A stretch of 22,026 nt of DNA from a virus, in IMG/VR virus record IMGVR_UViG_3300042890_001057, positions 1 through 22,026 of that record, one strand, 5' to 3'. Position numbers and translations under genes: made by a program. Positions 1-8,306 of the stretch are shown here, piece by piece (within the stretch, counting starts at the first letter, position 1; every line of letters begins with the position of its first letter). Below the pieces are notes generated by a model. That model saw nothing but the letters and a program-made list of their open reading frames with translations, was not told where the DNA came from and ran no database searches.

Positions 1-325
1 TGCCCTTCATACCGCCTTCTTGTCTAGATGTTGGCAATGAGCCGACAACACATAATGTGGAATCACCAGGAGGCCCGACCTTTTTACACAATAATGCCTG
101 TCCAGGAGTTACCACTCCATTAAATTGTGAAGCACCAGCCTGATTAGGTGGCATGACTACGGTAGAAAAACCACAGTCTTCTTTCTTTACATCATTACCA
201 TGTATTTGTGGGCAATATACACGGACTAACCCACATTGATTTGGATCTGGATCACCGTCATGCCCACCAACACAAATGCCAATTAATAAATCATTTTCTG
301 CTGACGGATCTCTTGGTCTACTCAT
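1..325 (-). CDS. 5: gp5-like baseplate hub protein, N-terminal OB domain (partial)
   Basis: An open frame starts at an ATG at 325 and runs without a stop off the left edge of the window, giving 108 residues. It begins MSRPRDPSAENDLLIGICVG and continues with a segment rich in G, V and P (GLVRVYCPQIHG, TPGQALLCKKVGPPGDS). This is the pattern of the OB-fold that opens T4 gp5, the hub protein sitting on gp27 and carrying the spike. The start lies one base after the stop of the gp27-like gene, and gp27 and gp5 are partners in the central hub, so context supports the call. The T4 lysozyme domain and the beta-helix lie outside the window, so it is unknown whether this version carries a lysozyme. Remote homology only. 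Confidence 0.7.
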   Translation of the reverse strand, partial: MSRPRDPSAENDLLIGICVGGHDGDPDPNQCGLVRVYCPQIHGNDVKKEDCGFSTVVMPPNQAGASQFNGVVTPGQALLCKKVGPPGDSTLCVVGSLPTSRQEGGMKG

Positions 326-326
326 A

Positions 327-1613
327 TTATACTATTCCCTGCCCTACTGTTTGTGCCACACATTCCATGGTAGTGGTAGAAAAACCACCACTTTTAATTG
401 TGTGAGTTAAATTAACAATTAAATATCTGCCCGAACCATATAATAAATTATCTGTGCTACCACCGCCTTCAACGCCTTTTCTAGGGAATTCAACGTCAAT
501 CATCTTACCTGCGTGGAGCATTGGATTCCATGGTACTGTGAGAGTTAGAGCTATTTTGTCTTGCTCTAGGAGCGACATTCTGGCCTGTCTTTTTAATAGA
601 TATTTTTCTATTTCCGATGGGCACTGGTCTTGTGCTTTTTCTGTATTATAATTAGTCTTACCGAGGTTCATATTACCACCGCCTAGTCCACACCCAACAG
701 CTTGATTGCCCATTAAACTAAAGAAGCCGCCAAGAACATTACTGAAAATACCCGAGCTAATAAAGCTACCATCCACATCAATACCATTTAGAATATCGGA
801 TAATAAATCGAAATCACATGGGAAATTATAGGATAGAATACTGTACGGATTACCATAGCCAGCAGCCGCACCAGTCTCAGTAAAGACAAATGGTTTTTCT
901 ATCGGTAGATTTTGTTTAGTTAATGAATAAATCGATCTAAAATGGTGTGTGGCACCATTTTCATATGTCATATAATGAACAAATGATGGGTCATTACCAG
1001 CAGCTAGAGCAGCATTGGCCTGTTGTGTTACCACCTGAAATGGATGAATATTCTCGGCAATATAATCGCGCATTGGTGTACAGGATTCTACATCTAAACT
1101 TCTAACACCAGCGCAGCCCTGTAATACTTCGGACACAATATCAGATGGAGCAGTACATCTCCATGACTTACTGACAAGCGATCTGGCATCATTTAATAGG
1201 CTATCATCACAGGCATGAACACGGAATTGCTCATTATTATTATTTAATACTGTTTTACCGTTTTCATCTTTACCACCACCACGATCAGATAATCTGTATA
1301 TTCTTTGTGATACATCCAATGTAGACTGCATATTAAAATCTTTGAGAAGTTCTCTCTCAATTCGAATATCCATTATTTTATTCTTGAAATCATCGAAATT
1401 CTTAGGTGGTCCAACTTCACCTTTATCATCAGGAGAAGCATGGAGGAAGCTATTCAATAATACGGATGTTTGGAGGCCTGGAGTTAATAAGCTTTCTCCC
1501 AGCGTTACCTCACGAACCGAAACTTCTCTGGTATTCTGTTCGTCTACACCATCAAACCCAACAGTTATATTTACTTTCGACTCACCGGCAGTTGGTAGCT
1601 TGACATTGACCAT
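327..1613 (-). CDS. 27: gp27-like baseplate hub protein
   Basis: This 428-residue protein sits between gp53 and the gp5-like OB protein in a tight minus-strand block. T4 gp27 is about 390 residues, forms the trimeric hub and binds the gp5 OB domain. The N-terminal part is beta-rich with a repeated 'VNITVGFDG / REVSVREVTLGESLLTPGLQTSVLL' style. The C-terminal part (about 365-428) again looks like a beta-barrel (ALTLTVPWNPMLHAGKMIDV, LIVNLTHTIKSGG). The middle (about 255-310) is Gly/Phe-rich. This layout fits the two tube-like barrels of gp27-type hubs. The gap to the upstream gp53 gene is three bases and to the downstream gene one base, indicating co-translation. Assignment is by gene order and general fold, not strong sequence identity. 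Confidence 0.6.
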   Translation of the reverse strand: MVNVKLPTAGESKVNITVGFDGVDEQNTREVSVREVTLGESLLTPGLQTSVLLNSFLHASPDDKGEVGPPKNFDDFKNKIMDIRIERELLKDFNMQSTLDVSQRIYRLSDRGGGKDENGKTVLNNNNEQFRVHACDDSLLNDARSLVSKSWRCTAPSDIVSEVLQGCAGVRSLDVESCTPMRDYIAENIHPFQVVTQQANAALAAGNDPSFVHYMTYENGATHHFRSIYSLTKQNLPIEKPFVFTETGAAAGYGNPYSILSYNFPCDFDLLSDILNGIDVDGSFISSGIFSNVLGGFFSLMGNQAVGCGLGGGNMNLGKTNYNTEKAQDQCPSEIEKYLLKRQARMSLLEQDKIALTLTVPWNPMLHAGKMIDVEFPRKGVEGGGSTDNLLYGSGRYLIVNLTHTIKSGGFSTTTMECVAQTVGQGIV

Positions 1614-1616
1614 TTT

Positions 1617-2372
1617 TTATACAACTCTTCTCATAAATATCGGTACATTTTTATTTGTAAGTATACCAAATTCGGTATTCATTTGATTATAATATTCTCT
1701 CTTGATTATTCGAATATTGCGCTTTAGCTCGTTTAATTCATCCTCATAGTCATAATAGGTAACAGCATTACCATATACAGTCTGAATTACTGTCTGACCA
1801 TTTATATCTATAGTTGTTACGTCCTGTACAGCAGCCAATCCGCCTGCGCCTTCGTAATAATCATGCGGTACATCCAGAGAATTATTGGTCAGTTTCGTTC
1901 TATTAATTACATAGCGAGTTTCGGTGGTGGTTCTTTCTACTTGATTTTCATTTTTGACCACCTTCTCATAATGGTGATATGATCCAGGATTGGTGGTATC
2001 CTGAGTCCATGCTACGACCTCATAGTCCTCTAATGTTTCACCACGATCCGCTTCCGCCATGCTGCGATATTTGTCTGCGATATACTTAGGAAATACAGTT
2101 GAGGTCAGCGGCCAGTCATATTGAGCGTCTAACATATCATTGGCATATAATATCATCCAGTGAGCCTGTGGATCACCATATACCTTGGCAGCTAATATTT
2201 CTGGTGTATCGCCATCGCGTATTACATATTTAATATATGATGAGGAATTGGTTAGAGCTTCACGAATAACAGCGGTGCGAAATAAAAGATTCCGAACAGT
2301 CTGGAAGCTTGAATATTTGACACCTGATATCTGATAGCGAATTAATGGAAATTTATCAAAAAAACTGCTCAT
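1617..2372 (-). CDS. 53: Baseplate wedge protein gp53
   Basis: A 251-residue relative of T4 gp53, the wedge subunit that helps join wedges around the hub. Residues 49-82 form a LysM-like unit (YVIRDGDTPEILAAKVYGDP followed by HWMILYANDM), the characteristic gp53 signature in which a degenerate LysM motif is followed by 'QxxWxxLxxNdm'. The remainder is charged and probably helical, ending in a basic tail (KNVPIFMRRVV). The start at 2372 is preceded by AAGGA. It lies two bases downstream of gp48 and three bases upstream of the hub gene. A late promoter upstream of gp48 probably serves the whole block. Confidence 0.85.
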   Translation of the reverse strand: MSSFFDKFPLIRYQISGVKYSSFQTVRNLLFRTAVIREALTNSSSYIKYVIRDGDTPEILAAKVYGDPQAHWMILYANDMLDAQYDWPLTSTVFPKYIADKYRSMAEADRGETLEDYEVVAWTQDTTNPGSYHHYEKVVKNENQVERTTTETRYVINRTKLTNNSLDVPHDYYEGAGGLAAVQDVTTIDINGQTVIQTVYGNAVTYYDYEDELNELKRNIRIIKREYYNQMNTEFGILTNKNVPIFMRRVV

Positions 2373-2374
2373 TC

Positions 2375-3451
2375 TTAGAATCCTTGGAGAACGCGGCGCT
2401 TGTGGACAACTTCAACTTCTCTCATGCCTAAGCTTAGTCTGGCTGCTACTGGATGGCCATTAGAAAATGTAGAATAAACACCTGTTGGTGCGTAGTCTAC
2501 CTCAATACGATCCAGAACGCAGGTATTAATTCTTGGAATATTTGTATTTTCTTTGCCTTTATCATAGAAGGTAATATCAAATTCAGCAGGTGGAATCCAT
2601 GTGAAGCCCGCTGTCGAGTTATCTAGTTCTGGTGCTGAGTGGAATCGGAGTGTACGAATAATGGCTTTCATGCTTTCGGATTCAGCTTCGTTGCGTGGTG
2701 CCATTAAAAATTCAAGGACAAATTGGCGTAGATTTGTTTTAGAGAATAACACCTCAATACGCGGATTAATTGGGTAACCTAGAAGAGTTGATGTTTGGCC
2801 TATAATATTACCAGCAACACCAACTAAATTGCCACCCGCTTGTGCGCCCGCTGATATATTATCTGGATTTCCTGTTCTAGCACCTAAGAATCCACCAACA
2901 AGAGCACCAGCACCAGTTAATATACCGCCAGCTAGGGCAGTCATGCTAACTTCCTGATATTCATTTGTAGTATTGAATATTACTGGATTAGGCATAAACA
3001 TAGCAATCGATTCTTTAATTCGGCGAGTATATCTTGGGATAGATAATGGCTCTCTTTTTAATGGTGAAAATCCTGTAATTGGACTGGTACCACCAACATC
3101 GACCGCATTACCAAATCTAAGTGTGTCCACCTTTGAGAATTCATTAGACATTAAATTTTGACCGAACTGAGCACCACCATATGATGTTCTAGCAGTGGTG
3201 CTATTACGAGCAAATACAGGAACATTTATATTAATTACCACATAATGACCAACATAATCATTGGCTAGATCCGCTGGGAATGTGCGGTATCTAAAATCAT
3301 ATTCGGATTGACCTAGTTGATCATCATCTATATTATAATCAAATAATAAATCAGCAACTCTTGTATCCGCATCAAGAACTACAGATACGGCATTTTCAGC
3401 ACCACCAACCACATCTTGATATAAGTTTTGTATATCGTCTAGAATTCCCAT
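2375..3451 (-). CDS. 48: Baseplate tail-tube cap gp48
   Basis: This 358-residue protein matches T4 gp48 (about 364 residues), which sits on the hub with gp54 and nucleates tail-tube polymerisation. The C-terminal region (about 228-350) reads as the tube fold: PRIEVLFSKTNLRQFVLEFL, then a segment rich in 'W-PPAEFDITFYDKGKENTNIPRI', then a long beta strand with YAPTGVYSTFSNGHPVAARL. A Gly/Ala-rich hydrophobic stretch at about 168-222 (ALAGGILTGAGALVGGFLG) is also seen in the gp48 family. The start has AAGGAC six bases upstream. It is the first gene of the minus-strand baseplate block and is divergent from gp4. Confidence 0.8.
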   Translation of the reverse strand: MGILDDIQNLYQDVVGGAENAVSVVLDADTRVADLLFDYNIDDDQLGQSEYDFRYRTFPADLANDYVGHYVVININVPVFARNSTTARTSYGGAQFGQNLMSNEFSKVDTLRFGNAVDVGGTSPITGFSPLKREPLSIPRYTRRIKESIAMFMPNPVIFNTTNEYQEVSMTALAGGILTGAGALVGGFLGARTGNPDNISAGAQAGGNLVGVAGNIIGQTSTLLGYPINPRIEVLFSKTNLRQFVLEFLMAPRNEAESESMKAIIRTLRFHSAPELDNSTAGFTWIPPAEFDITFYDKGKENTNIPRINTCVLDRIEVDYAPTGVYSTFSNGHPVAARLSLGMREVEVVHKRRVLQGF

Positions 3452-3481
3452 TAAATTGTCCTTGTGGAATTGTTTTCTATA

Positions 3482-3489
3482 TATTTATA
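3482..3489 (-). promoter_or_regulatory. T4-type late promoter for the baseplate block
   Basis: On the minus strand the octamer TATAAATA is present exactly, in the gap between the divergent gp48 and gp4 genes. T4 late promoters consist of this octamer at about -13 to -6, recognised by gp55 with gp33 as coactivator. Transcription would start near 3476, giving a leader of about 25 bases with AAGGAC before the gp48 ATG. The box overlaps the start codon of gp4 on the other strand. Confidence 0.7.
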
Positions 3490-3929
3490 TGAAAACTTAC
3501 AAGGGCAGATATAGCCCAAAGCACCCCGAAAAATATAAAGGTGACCCAACGGGAATCATATACCGTTCTTTATGGGAGCGGAAGCTTATGGTTTATTTGG
3601 ATGAGAATAAATCGATTATTCAGTGGTCATCTGAGGAAATAGCTATACCATATAGATCACCAATAGACAATCGGATTCACAGGTATTTCCCTGACTTCTA
3701 TATAAAGGCTATCGACAAGAATGGTAATATCACGGAACAACTATTGGAAGTAAAACCTAAGAAAGAGACCAGAGAACCAGCCAAGAAAAAGAGAATAACC
3801 AAACAATATATTACCGAAGTTACCACATGGGGCAAGAACCAAGCCAAGTGGAAAGCAGCCGAAGAATATTGTTTGGATAGAGGCTGGCAATTCAAATTAA
3901 TTACGGAAGACCATTTAGGTATTAAATAA
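3489..3929 (+). CDS. 4: Head-completion nuclease gp4 (gp50/gp4-like)
   Basis: A 146-residue protein of the T4 gp4 family, required for head completion and head-tail joining. It has a TnsA-like PD-(D/E)XK nuclease core: 'YRSLWERK' with E30, 'RYFPDF' with D69 and 'LLEVKPKKE' with E87 and K89, in the expected order and spacing. The N-terminal KGRYSPKHPEKYKGDP is also typical of the family. An in-frame upstream ATG at 3456 would add 11 residues (MSLWNCFLYIY) unlike the family, so the start at 3489 is chosen, although neither has a strong ribosome site. It leads a plus-strand run of structural genes, divergent from gp48. Confidence 0.85.
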   Translation: MKTYKGRYSPKHPEKYKGDPTGIIYRSLWERKLMVYLDENKSIIQWSSEEIAIPYRSPIDNRIHRYFPDFYIKAIDKNGNITEQLLEVKPKKETREPAKKKRITKQYITEVTTWGKNQAKWKAAEEYCLDRGWQFKLITEDHLGIK

Positions 3930-3937
3930 ATAACTAT

Positions 3938-4441
3938 ATGGCAAAAAATTATACATCACAAGAAATCGGCGATTGGATGACGGGCAAGGCCAAGAGTGCT
4001 TCCGGCTACCGTAATAAAATCATGTCCAATAATGAGCGCAATAGAGATAGTACCGTAATAGGTAAAATGTACTTTTTCTGGTACGATCCAAAGCACAAAG
4101 ATACCCTCCCCATGTATGATCGATTCCCCTTGGTATTCCCTATAGAACGTTATCCAGATGGCTTTCTAGGCCTCAATCTACATTATCTCTCATTTGGAGA
4201 GCGCAGCGCATTATTAAATACCATGATGAAATTCCGTAATAATAATAAAATGAACGCAACCACCAAGCTCCGTGTCACATATGACTTATTAAACAATACT
4301 GGTAGAATAGCTAGTGCCATGCGCCCATGTATTAAGAGATATTTGTTTAGTCAGGTCAGATCATCATTTGTGGAAGTAACGGCTGACGAATGGGATAAAG
4401 CCATGCAATTACCTGTCGCAGTATGGGTTTCAAAAGGATAA
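3938..4441 (+). CDS. Conserved T4-superfamily protein, function not recognised
   Basis: A 167-residue protein with a memorable central block: 'KMYFFWYDPKHKDTLPMYDRFPLVFPIERYPDGFLGLNLHYL' features at about 46-87 (Pro-, Tyr- and Phe-rich), then 'LRVTYDLLNNTGRIASAMRPCIKRYLFSQVRSSFVEV'. I have the impression that the 'YDRFPLVFPIE...GLNLHYL' signature recurs in T4-like phages with larger structural clusters, but I cannot assign a role. It lies between gp4 and a tail-tube-fold protein, so a virion or assembly role is the natural inference. Eight bases separate it from gp4. No Shine-Dalgarno is visible before its ATG, and AATAAATA ends six bases upstream of the ATG. Confidence 0.8.
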   Translation: MAKNYTSQEIGDWMTGKAKSASGYRNKIMSNNERNRDSTVIGKMYFFWYDPKHKDTLPMYDRFPLVFPIERYPDGFLGLNLHYLSFGERSALLNTMMKFRNNNKMNATTKLRVTYDLLNNTGRIASAMRPCIKRYLFSQVRSSFVEVTADEWDKAMQLPVAVWVSKG

Positions 4442-4446
4442 AATAA

Positions 4447-5094
4447 ATGCCTAGTTTTAAAATAGACAACCAGCCAACATTCCTGAGAATGCAGGACTTC
4501 TATGCTTATTCTTCAGCATTTAGTTCTCTGGCTAAATCATGTCGATTTGCCGTACAGATTATTCCTAGTGGTATTAATTCAACGTTAGGCAGACTAGGCT
4601 ATGGCGATTTTATGAGACAATTTACCTATCTGTGTGAGTCCGCTGAATTCCCTGGTCGTGGCTTTGATATGGCTGATATATCATATTATGGCCCAAGCTT
4701 TAAGGTACCTTACCGTACCAATTACCAAGAAACAGCCATGACATTCCTATGCCGCACGGACTCATATGAAAGACAATTCTTTGATGATTGGATGGAGATA
4801 ATTAATCCAACTAGCACCTACGATTTCTCATATAAAGATAATTACAAGTGCCAAATTAATATGTTTCAATTTGGCGAAGCAGCATTGAATGCTAACCAAT
4901 CAGAACCAGTTGCCACATATGCTTGGACTTTCCATGATGCTTGGCCTATCATTGTTAACCCACAGCCTGTAACATGGGCAGATGATAATTTCCAACGCCT
5001 TGCTATTTCTTTCTCGTATACCAAGTGGACTCGCACCAATAGAGATCCAAAATCAGGAACATTTAAATTAGTGAATGATGCGACATTATTATAA
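4447..5094 (+). CDS. Tail-tube-fold protein, probably tail-tube initiator gp54-like
   Basis: A 215-residue protein with the tail-tube signature shared by T4 gp19, gp54 and gp48: 'CRFAVQIIPSG' near the start, then 'LCESAEFPGRGF', 'TNYQETAMTFLCRTDSYERQFFDDWMEIIN' elements, and a C-terminal 'AWTFHDAWPIIVNPQPVTWADDNFQRLAISFSYTKWTR' pattern. The 'E(F)PGRG' and 'FxxWxExI' features are typical of Hcp/tube-like proteins. It is longer than gp19 (163 residues) and shorter than T4 gp54 (320). Because gp48 is next door, I prefer a gp54-type baseplate tube initiator over the major tube protein. AAAGGATAAAATAA precedes the ATG, five bases after the previous stop. Confidence 0.65.
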   Translation: MPSFKIDNQPTFLRMQDFYAYSSAFSSLAKSCRFAVQIIPSGINSTLGRLGYGDFMRQFTYLCESAEFPGRGFDMADISYYGPSFKVPYRTNYQETAMTFLCRTDSYERQFFDDWMEIINPTSTYDFSYKDNYKCQINMFQFGEAALNANQSEPVATYAWTFHDAWPIIVNPQPVTWADDNFQRLAISFSYTKWTRTNRDPKSGTFKLVNDATLL

Positions 5095-5107
5095 AGGATG
5101 AAAATAT

Positions 5108-5833
5108 ATGACTTTACCTACAATTGATGTGCCAATTTATGATATTACCCTACCATCAAATGGCAAGACAGTTAAAATTAGGCCATTTCTGGTAAAAGAA
5201 GAAAAGCTTTTACTGATGGCAATCGAATCAAAAGACAATGAAAATATCATCAAGACCACCAAGCAAGTAATTAGTAACTGTATTATATCTGGTGATATTG
5301 ATCTAGAGAAAATGCCATTCTTTGATGTGGACTACCTGTTTATTGCCCTGAGAGCCAAGTCAATCGGAGAAAAGATTGAGACTTCATATGTCTGTAATAA
5401 TCTGGTAGATGGCAATAAATGCGGTGGTGTATTTGAGGCTGCTATTGATATATCCAATTGCGTCATAGAAAAGAATGATGATATCACCATGGATATTCAA
5501 TTAAATGGCAATCTGTCTATTAAGATGAAGTACCCGACTTATTCCATTATGAAGATGATTACAGGTAATGAGAGTAATTTCCAGAAGAAAATCAGAGTTA
5601 TTGCCAGTTGTGTCGACCGAATTGTTAATGGCGATAAGATTTACTCAAACAAGGACTTTTCTAAAGAAGAACTGGTAAACTTCATCGAAGGATTGACCAG
5701 TGAACAATATAAGAAACTAGAGACATTTGTAGATAACTTACCATCTTTTGCTATTGAATCGGGTGGTGTATGCCCCAAGTGTAAATTTGAACATAAGGTT
5801 AAATACACGGACTTTACCCGTTTTTTTCAATAA
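5108..5833 (+). CDS. 26: Baseplate hub assembly protein gp26-like (T4_baseplate family)
   Basis: A 241-residue relative of T4 gp26. It opens with 'LPTIDVPIYDITLPSNGKTV' followed by 'IRPFLVKEEKLLLMAIES', a strongly conserved opening of this family in which a short beta segment leads to 'pFlvkEEK.LL.A'. Four cysteines, C96 and C105 plus C222 and C225 (CPKC), could form a zinc site linking the middle and C-terminus. AAGGATGA lies upstream of the ATG. The final codons overlap the next gene by one base (TAATG at 5831-5835), so gp26 and gp51 are coupled as partners in hub assembly. Confidence 0.75.
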   Translation: MTLPTIDVPIYDITLPSNGKTVKIRPFLVKEEKLLLMAIESKDNENIIKTTKQVISNCIISGDIDLEKMPFFDVDYLFIALRAKSIGEKIETSYVCNNLVDGNKCGGVFEAAIDISNCVIEKNDDITMDIQLNGNLSIKMKYPTYSIMKMITGNESNFQKKIRVIASCVDRIVNGDKIYSNKDFSKEELVNFIEGLTSEQYKKLETFVDNLPSFAIESGGVCPKCKFEHKVKYTDFTRFFQ

Positions 5834-6036
5834 TGCTTGGCCATGATAAACTGATGAATCATTATAAGACTAACTTCGCGCTAATGCAGCACCACAAGTA
5901 TAGTCTGACAGAATTAGAAGGAATGATTCCTTGGGAAAGATTTATCTATATCGATCTACTTAAAGAGTATATCGCCGAACAAGACCAGAAGAACCGTGAC
6001 CAGGCAGCAACATTTAAGAAAGCACAGAGAAGATAA
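5833..6036 (+). CDS. 51: Baseplate hub assembly catalyst gp51-like
   Basis: A 67-residue protein following the gp26-like gene with a TAATG overlap. The sequence 'HKYSLTELEGMIPWERFIYIDLLKEYIAEQ' at about 22-51 is the recognisable core of gp51-like proteins: a 'yslteLd.miPwEReiYi.lL..yl' helix pair also seen in tape-measure chaperone-like tail proteins. A charged helical tail follows (DQKNRDQAATFKKAQRR). T4 gp51 is larger and acts catalytically in hub assembly without being in the virion. Gene order (26 then 51) is as expected. The next gene begins immediately at 6037. Confidence 0.65.
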   Translation: MLGHDKLMNHYKTNFALMQHHKYSLTELEGMIPWERFIYIDLLKEYIAEQDQKNRDQAATFKKAQRR

Positions 6037-8259
6037 ATGGCATTTAATCTAGAAAATATGACAGTCGATTATAAGTCCATGTACCGTATGGTACCATCGG
6101 ATCGATTAAAGGTAGCTCAGAGTGGTGCCGCTAGTGATTTGATTTCATCATTAACTCCTGGTCAATTAGCCAATTTATTTCCAAAATATTATCGTGATCA
6201 ATTACCTGATGTTGGTCAATCTGGCGGTGGATCATCTCTTGGCGGTGCTTTATCTGGCGGAACATCATATAGACCAAACCAATCTACCTCATATGGTCCA
6301 ACTCCATCTCCTGTACTTAAGAGACAACTGAGTCCGGAAGAGAAGGCTGTTCAAGAGGCTATAACAGAAGCTGGACTGTTAGGATCAGGTGCCGTGGCTT
6401 CTGGCACTGGTGAATTAAAAGATGGTCGCCAGCAACGTATAAAAATGACTTATGATGCCTTCACTTCCGCTGGCTTTAGTCACAAACAAGCTACAGCTTT
6501 AACAGCCGAAGTTGGTCGTGAAAATGGTTTCCAAGAAAAATTTATGTTTGGCACTCATAGCGATCCTTATAACAATGCCACAAATCTTGGAATGTTATCA
6601 ATGCAAGGGCCAAGATTGACGGCCTTAAAAGAACATCTGGCACAAGAAGGAAGATTTGCGCCAGATGGTGAACTAATGAGTGATCAAGAAACTATGAATT
6701 CAATGGCTCGCTTTTATATGAAAGAAATGAGTAGCACAGAGAATACTAAAAAGACTCAAGAATTTCTTTCAAATCCAGACATTGATCCAGAAAGAGCCGC
6801 ATATCTTTTAGGAACAGGCTATATCAGATGGCGATACAATGATCCTACCTATACACAACATCATGACTACAGAAATCAATTCTATTCGGAAACAGAAAAG
6901 ATCACAAGTCAATTTGAGTTAGCAGCAGATAAAATAAAAGATTTAGAAACTGTTATTAGCCAATTTGAACCTGGTATGCTAGACAAGTTAGATAAGAGAC
7001 TCCAAGATCATTATAAAAAAGCCAGCACACAACAGCAAGGCATGATGGAGAGAGTTATAGAAAATATTGGCGTTGACAAATTCAATGAGATAATGAAAAG
7101 ACAGCCTGTCAATGATGTAACTATTATGTCGGCGCCTGGTTCTCCTATAATGCTTCCTGTCGGTGGTAGTATGGCTGGCAAAAGTATTACATCTGGAGAA
7201 GATGTGCCGTTCTCAGGAGGCGCGCCAGGATCTAGATCATTTGGTGGTCCAAGAGGAACAAATCAACTTCACACTGGTGTAGATATTCCTGGTACACCTG
7301 GTGATCCTGTAATTGCCGTAGATAATGGAACAGTTGTTGGTATGAGAAAAAGTCCATCTGGATATGGTTATATTCTAGACGTTCAATATCCTGACAATAC
7401 AGTACATAGAATGGCTCACTTAGGTGTTAATGGTGGCGGAGAAGAATCCGCTTATGCTGAAGGTCTAAAAGTTGGTGATACTGTATCAGCAGGTCAGCAA
7501 ATAGGTATAATGGGATATTCTGGCAATGCTGGCGCAGAATTCCCACACGTTCATTATGAAGTAATTCAACGGGACTATTATGAAAAAACACAAGGTAGTC
7601 CTCCAGGAAGAATATCTGGTAGAGGCGATGCCGCAGAACAACAACTAGAAGCAGGCAGAATAGATCCTCGCGAATGGTATGCTAAGAGACAGGAAGAGTT
7701 TCTTAAGCAACAGGAACAAGCAATAGCTGCCGGCAATTCTGATCCTGTTACAGCAGCACAGAACAATATGGAAACTGCTACGCCACTTCCTACAGAACAA
7801 CCCGCAGTACCGTCTCCTTCAGAACAGACAGTAGAAGCGCCTCCAGCTGTAATTGCGCCAGGACTATCGATAGGTGGTACTGTACCAATGACTCCCGGAG
7901 AGAATGTTGTTGGTATCAATACAACAACTGGTAAAACTGAGTTTGTAAGTAATGATAGAGAATTATATACAAAAGATGATCAAGGCAATCTCAGAGTTGA
8001 TCCGTCAACTATAAGACAGGAAGATCAGAAAGCTCAAATGGCATCCGCTGAACCAGAAGCCACACAAAAACCACAGCCTGAGCAACCTAAGCAATCTAGA
8101 CCACAACAACCTATGCCTGCTTCTACACCCGATCCAAACTTTTTAAATACAATGACTTCTGGATCAATGGCATCATCGCCATCACAACTGAGAGCGTTGA
8201 ACAGAGCAAAACTTTACAATGAAAATAGTTCTGGTCTAGTCAACGGCCACTTCTCATAA
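6037..8259 (+). CDS. Large virion protein with M23 endopeptidase and possible lysozyme-like domain
   Basis: A 740-residue protein. Residues 1-60 are a T4-like structural N-terminus (SLTPGQLANLFPKYYRDQLP). Residues about 135-290 form a helical domain with 'HKQATALTAEVGRENGF' (E158, E162) and 'YIRWRYNDP', which resembles tail-lysozyme folds but is not secure. Residues about 395-515 are a LytM/M23 metallopeptidase with zinc ligands H412 and D416 (HTGVD) and H504/H506 (HVHYE), all present, so it should be active on peptidoglycan cross-links. The rest (about 560-740) is Pro/Gln-rich low complexity. It follows gp51 with no gap in the structural cluster and ends at a strong terminator. Most likely a hub- or tail-tip-associated cell-wall enzyme used at DNA entry. 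Confidence 0.75.
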   Translation: MAFNLENMTVDYKSMYRMVPSDRLKVAQSGAASDLISSLTPGQLANLFPKYYRDQLPDVGQSGGGSSLGGALSGGTSYRPNQSTSYGPTPSPVLKRQLSPEEKAVQEAITEAGLLGSGAVASGTGELKDGRQQRIKMTYDAFTSAGFSHKQATALTAEVGRENGFQEKFMFGTHSDPYNNATNLGMLSMQGPRLTALKEHLAQEGRFAPDGELMSDQETMNSMARFYMKEMSSTENTKKTQEFLSNPDIDPERAAYLLGTGYIRWRYNDPTYTQHHDYRNQFYSETEKITSQFELAADKIKDLETVISQFEPGMLDKLDKRLQDHYKKASTQQQGMMERVIENIGVDKFNEIMKRQPVNDVTIMSAPGSPIMLPVGGSMAGKSITSGEDVPFSGGAPGSRSFGGPRGTNQLHTGVDIPGTPGDPVIAVDNGTVVGMRKSPSGYGYILDVQYPDNTVHRMAHLGVNGGGEESAYAEGLKVGDTVSAGQQIGIMGYSGNAGAEFPHVHYEVIQRDYYEKTQGSPPGRISGRGDAAEQQLEAGRIDPREWYAKRQEEFLKQQEQAIAAGNSDPVTAAQNNMETATPLPTEQPAVPSPSEQTVEAPPAVIAPGLSIGGTVPMTPGENVVGINTTTGKTEFVSNDRELYTKDDQGNLRVDPSTIRQEDQKAQMASAEPEATQKPQPEQPKQSRPQQPMPASTPDPNFLNTMTSGSMASSPSQLRALNRAKLYNENSSGLVNGHFS

Positions 8260-8263
8260 TAAA

Positions 8264-8289
8264 AAAGGGCAGCCGCGAAGCTGCCCTTT
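8264..8289. terminator. Bidirectional rho-independent terminator
   Basis: A perfect 10-bp stem AAAGGGCAGC / GCTGCCCTTT with loop CGCGAA sits between the converging M23 gene (plus) and gp32 (minus). An A-run on the left (8261-8266) and T's on the right give a U-tract for minus-strand transcripts and a shorter one for plus-strand transcripts. Confidence 0.9.
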
Positions 8290-8306
8290 CCACTCTCACG
8301 TTGCTA

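Noticed and set aside
7578-7919. A 113-codon minus-strand frame
   Set aside because: Antisense to the M23 protein in a Pro/Gln-rich region; no ribosome site and low-complexity Ser/Gly/Cys content.
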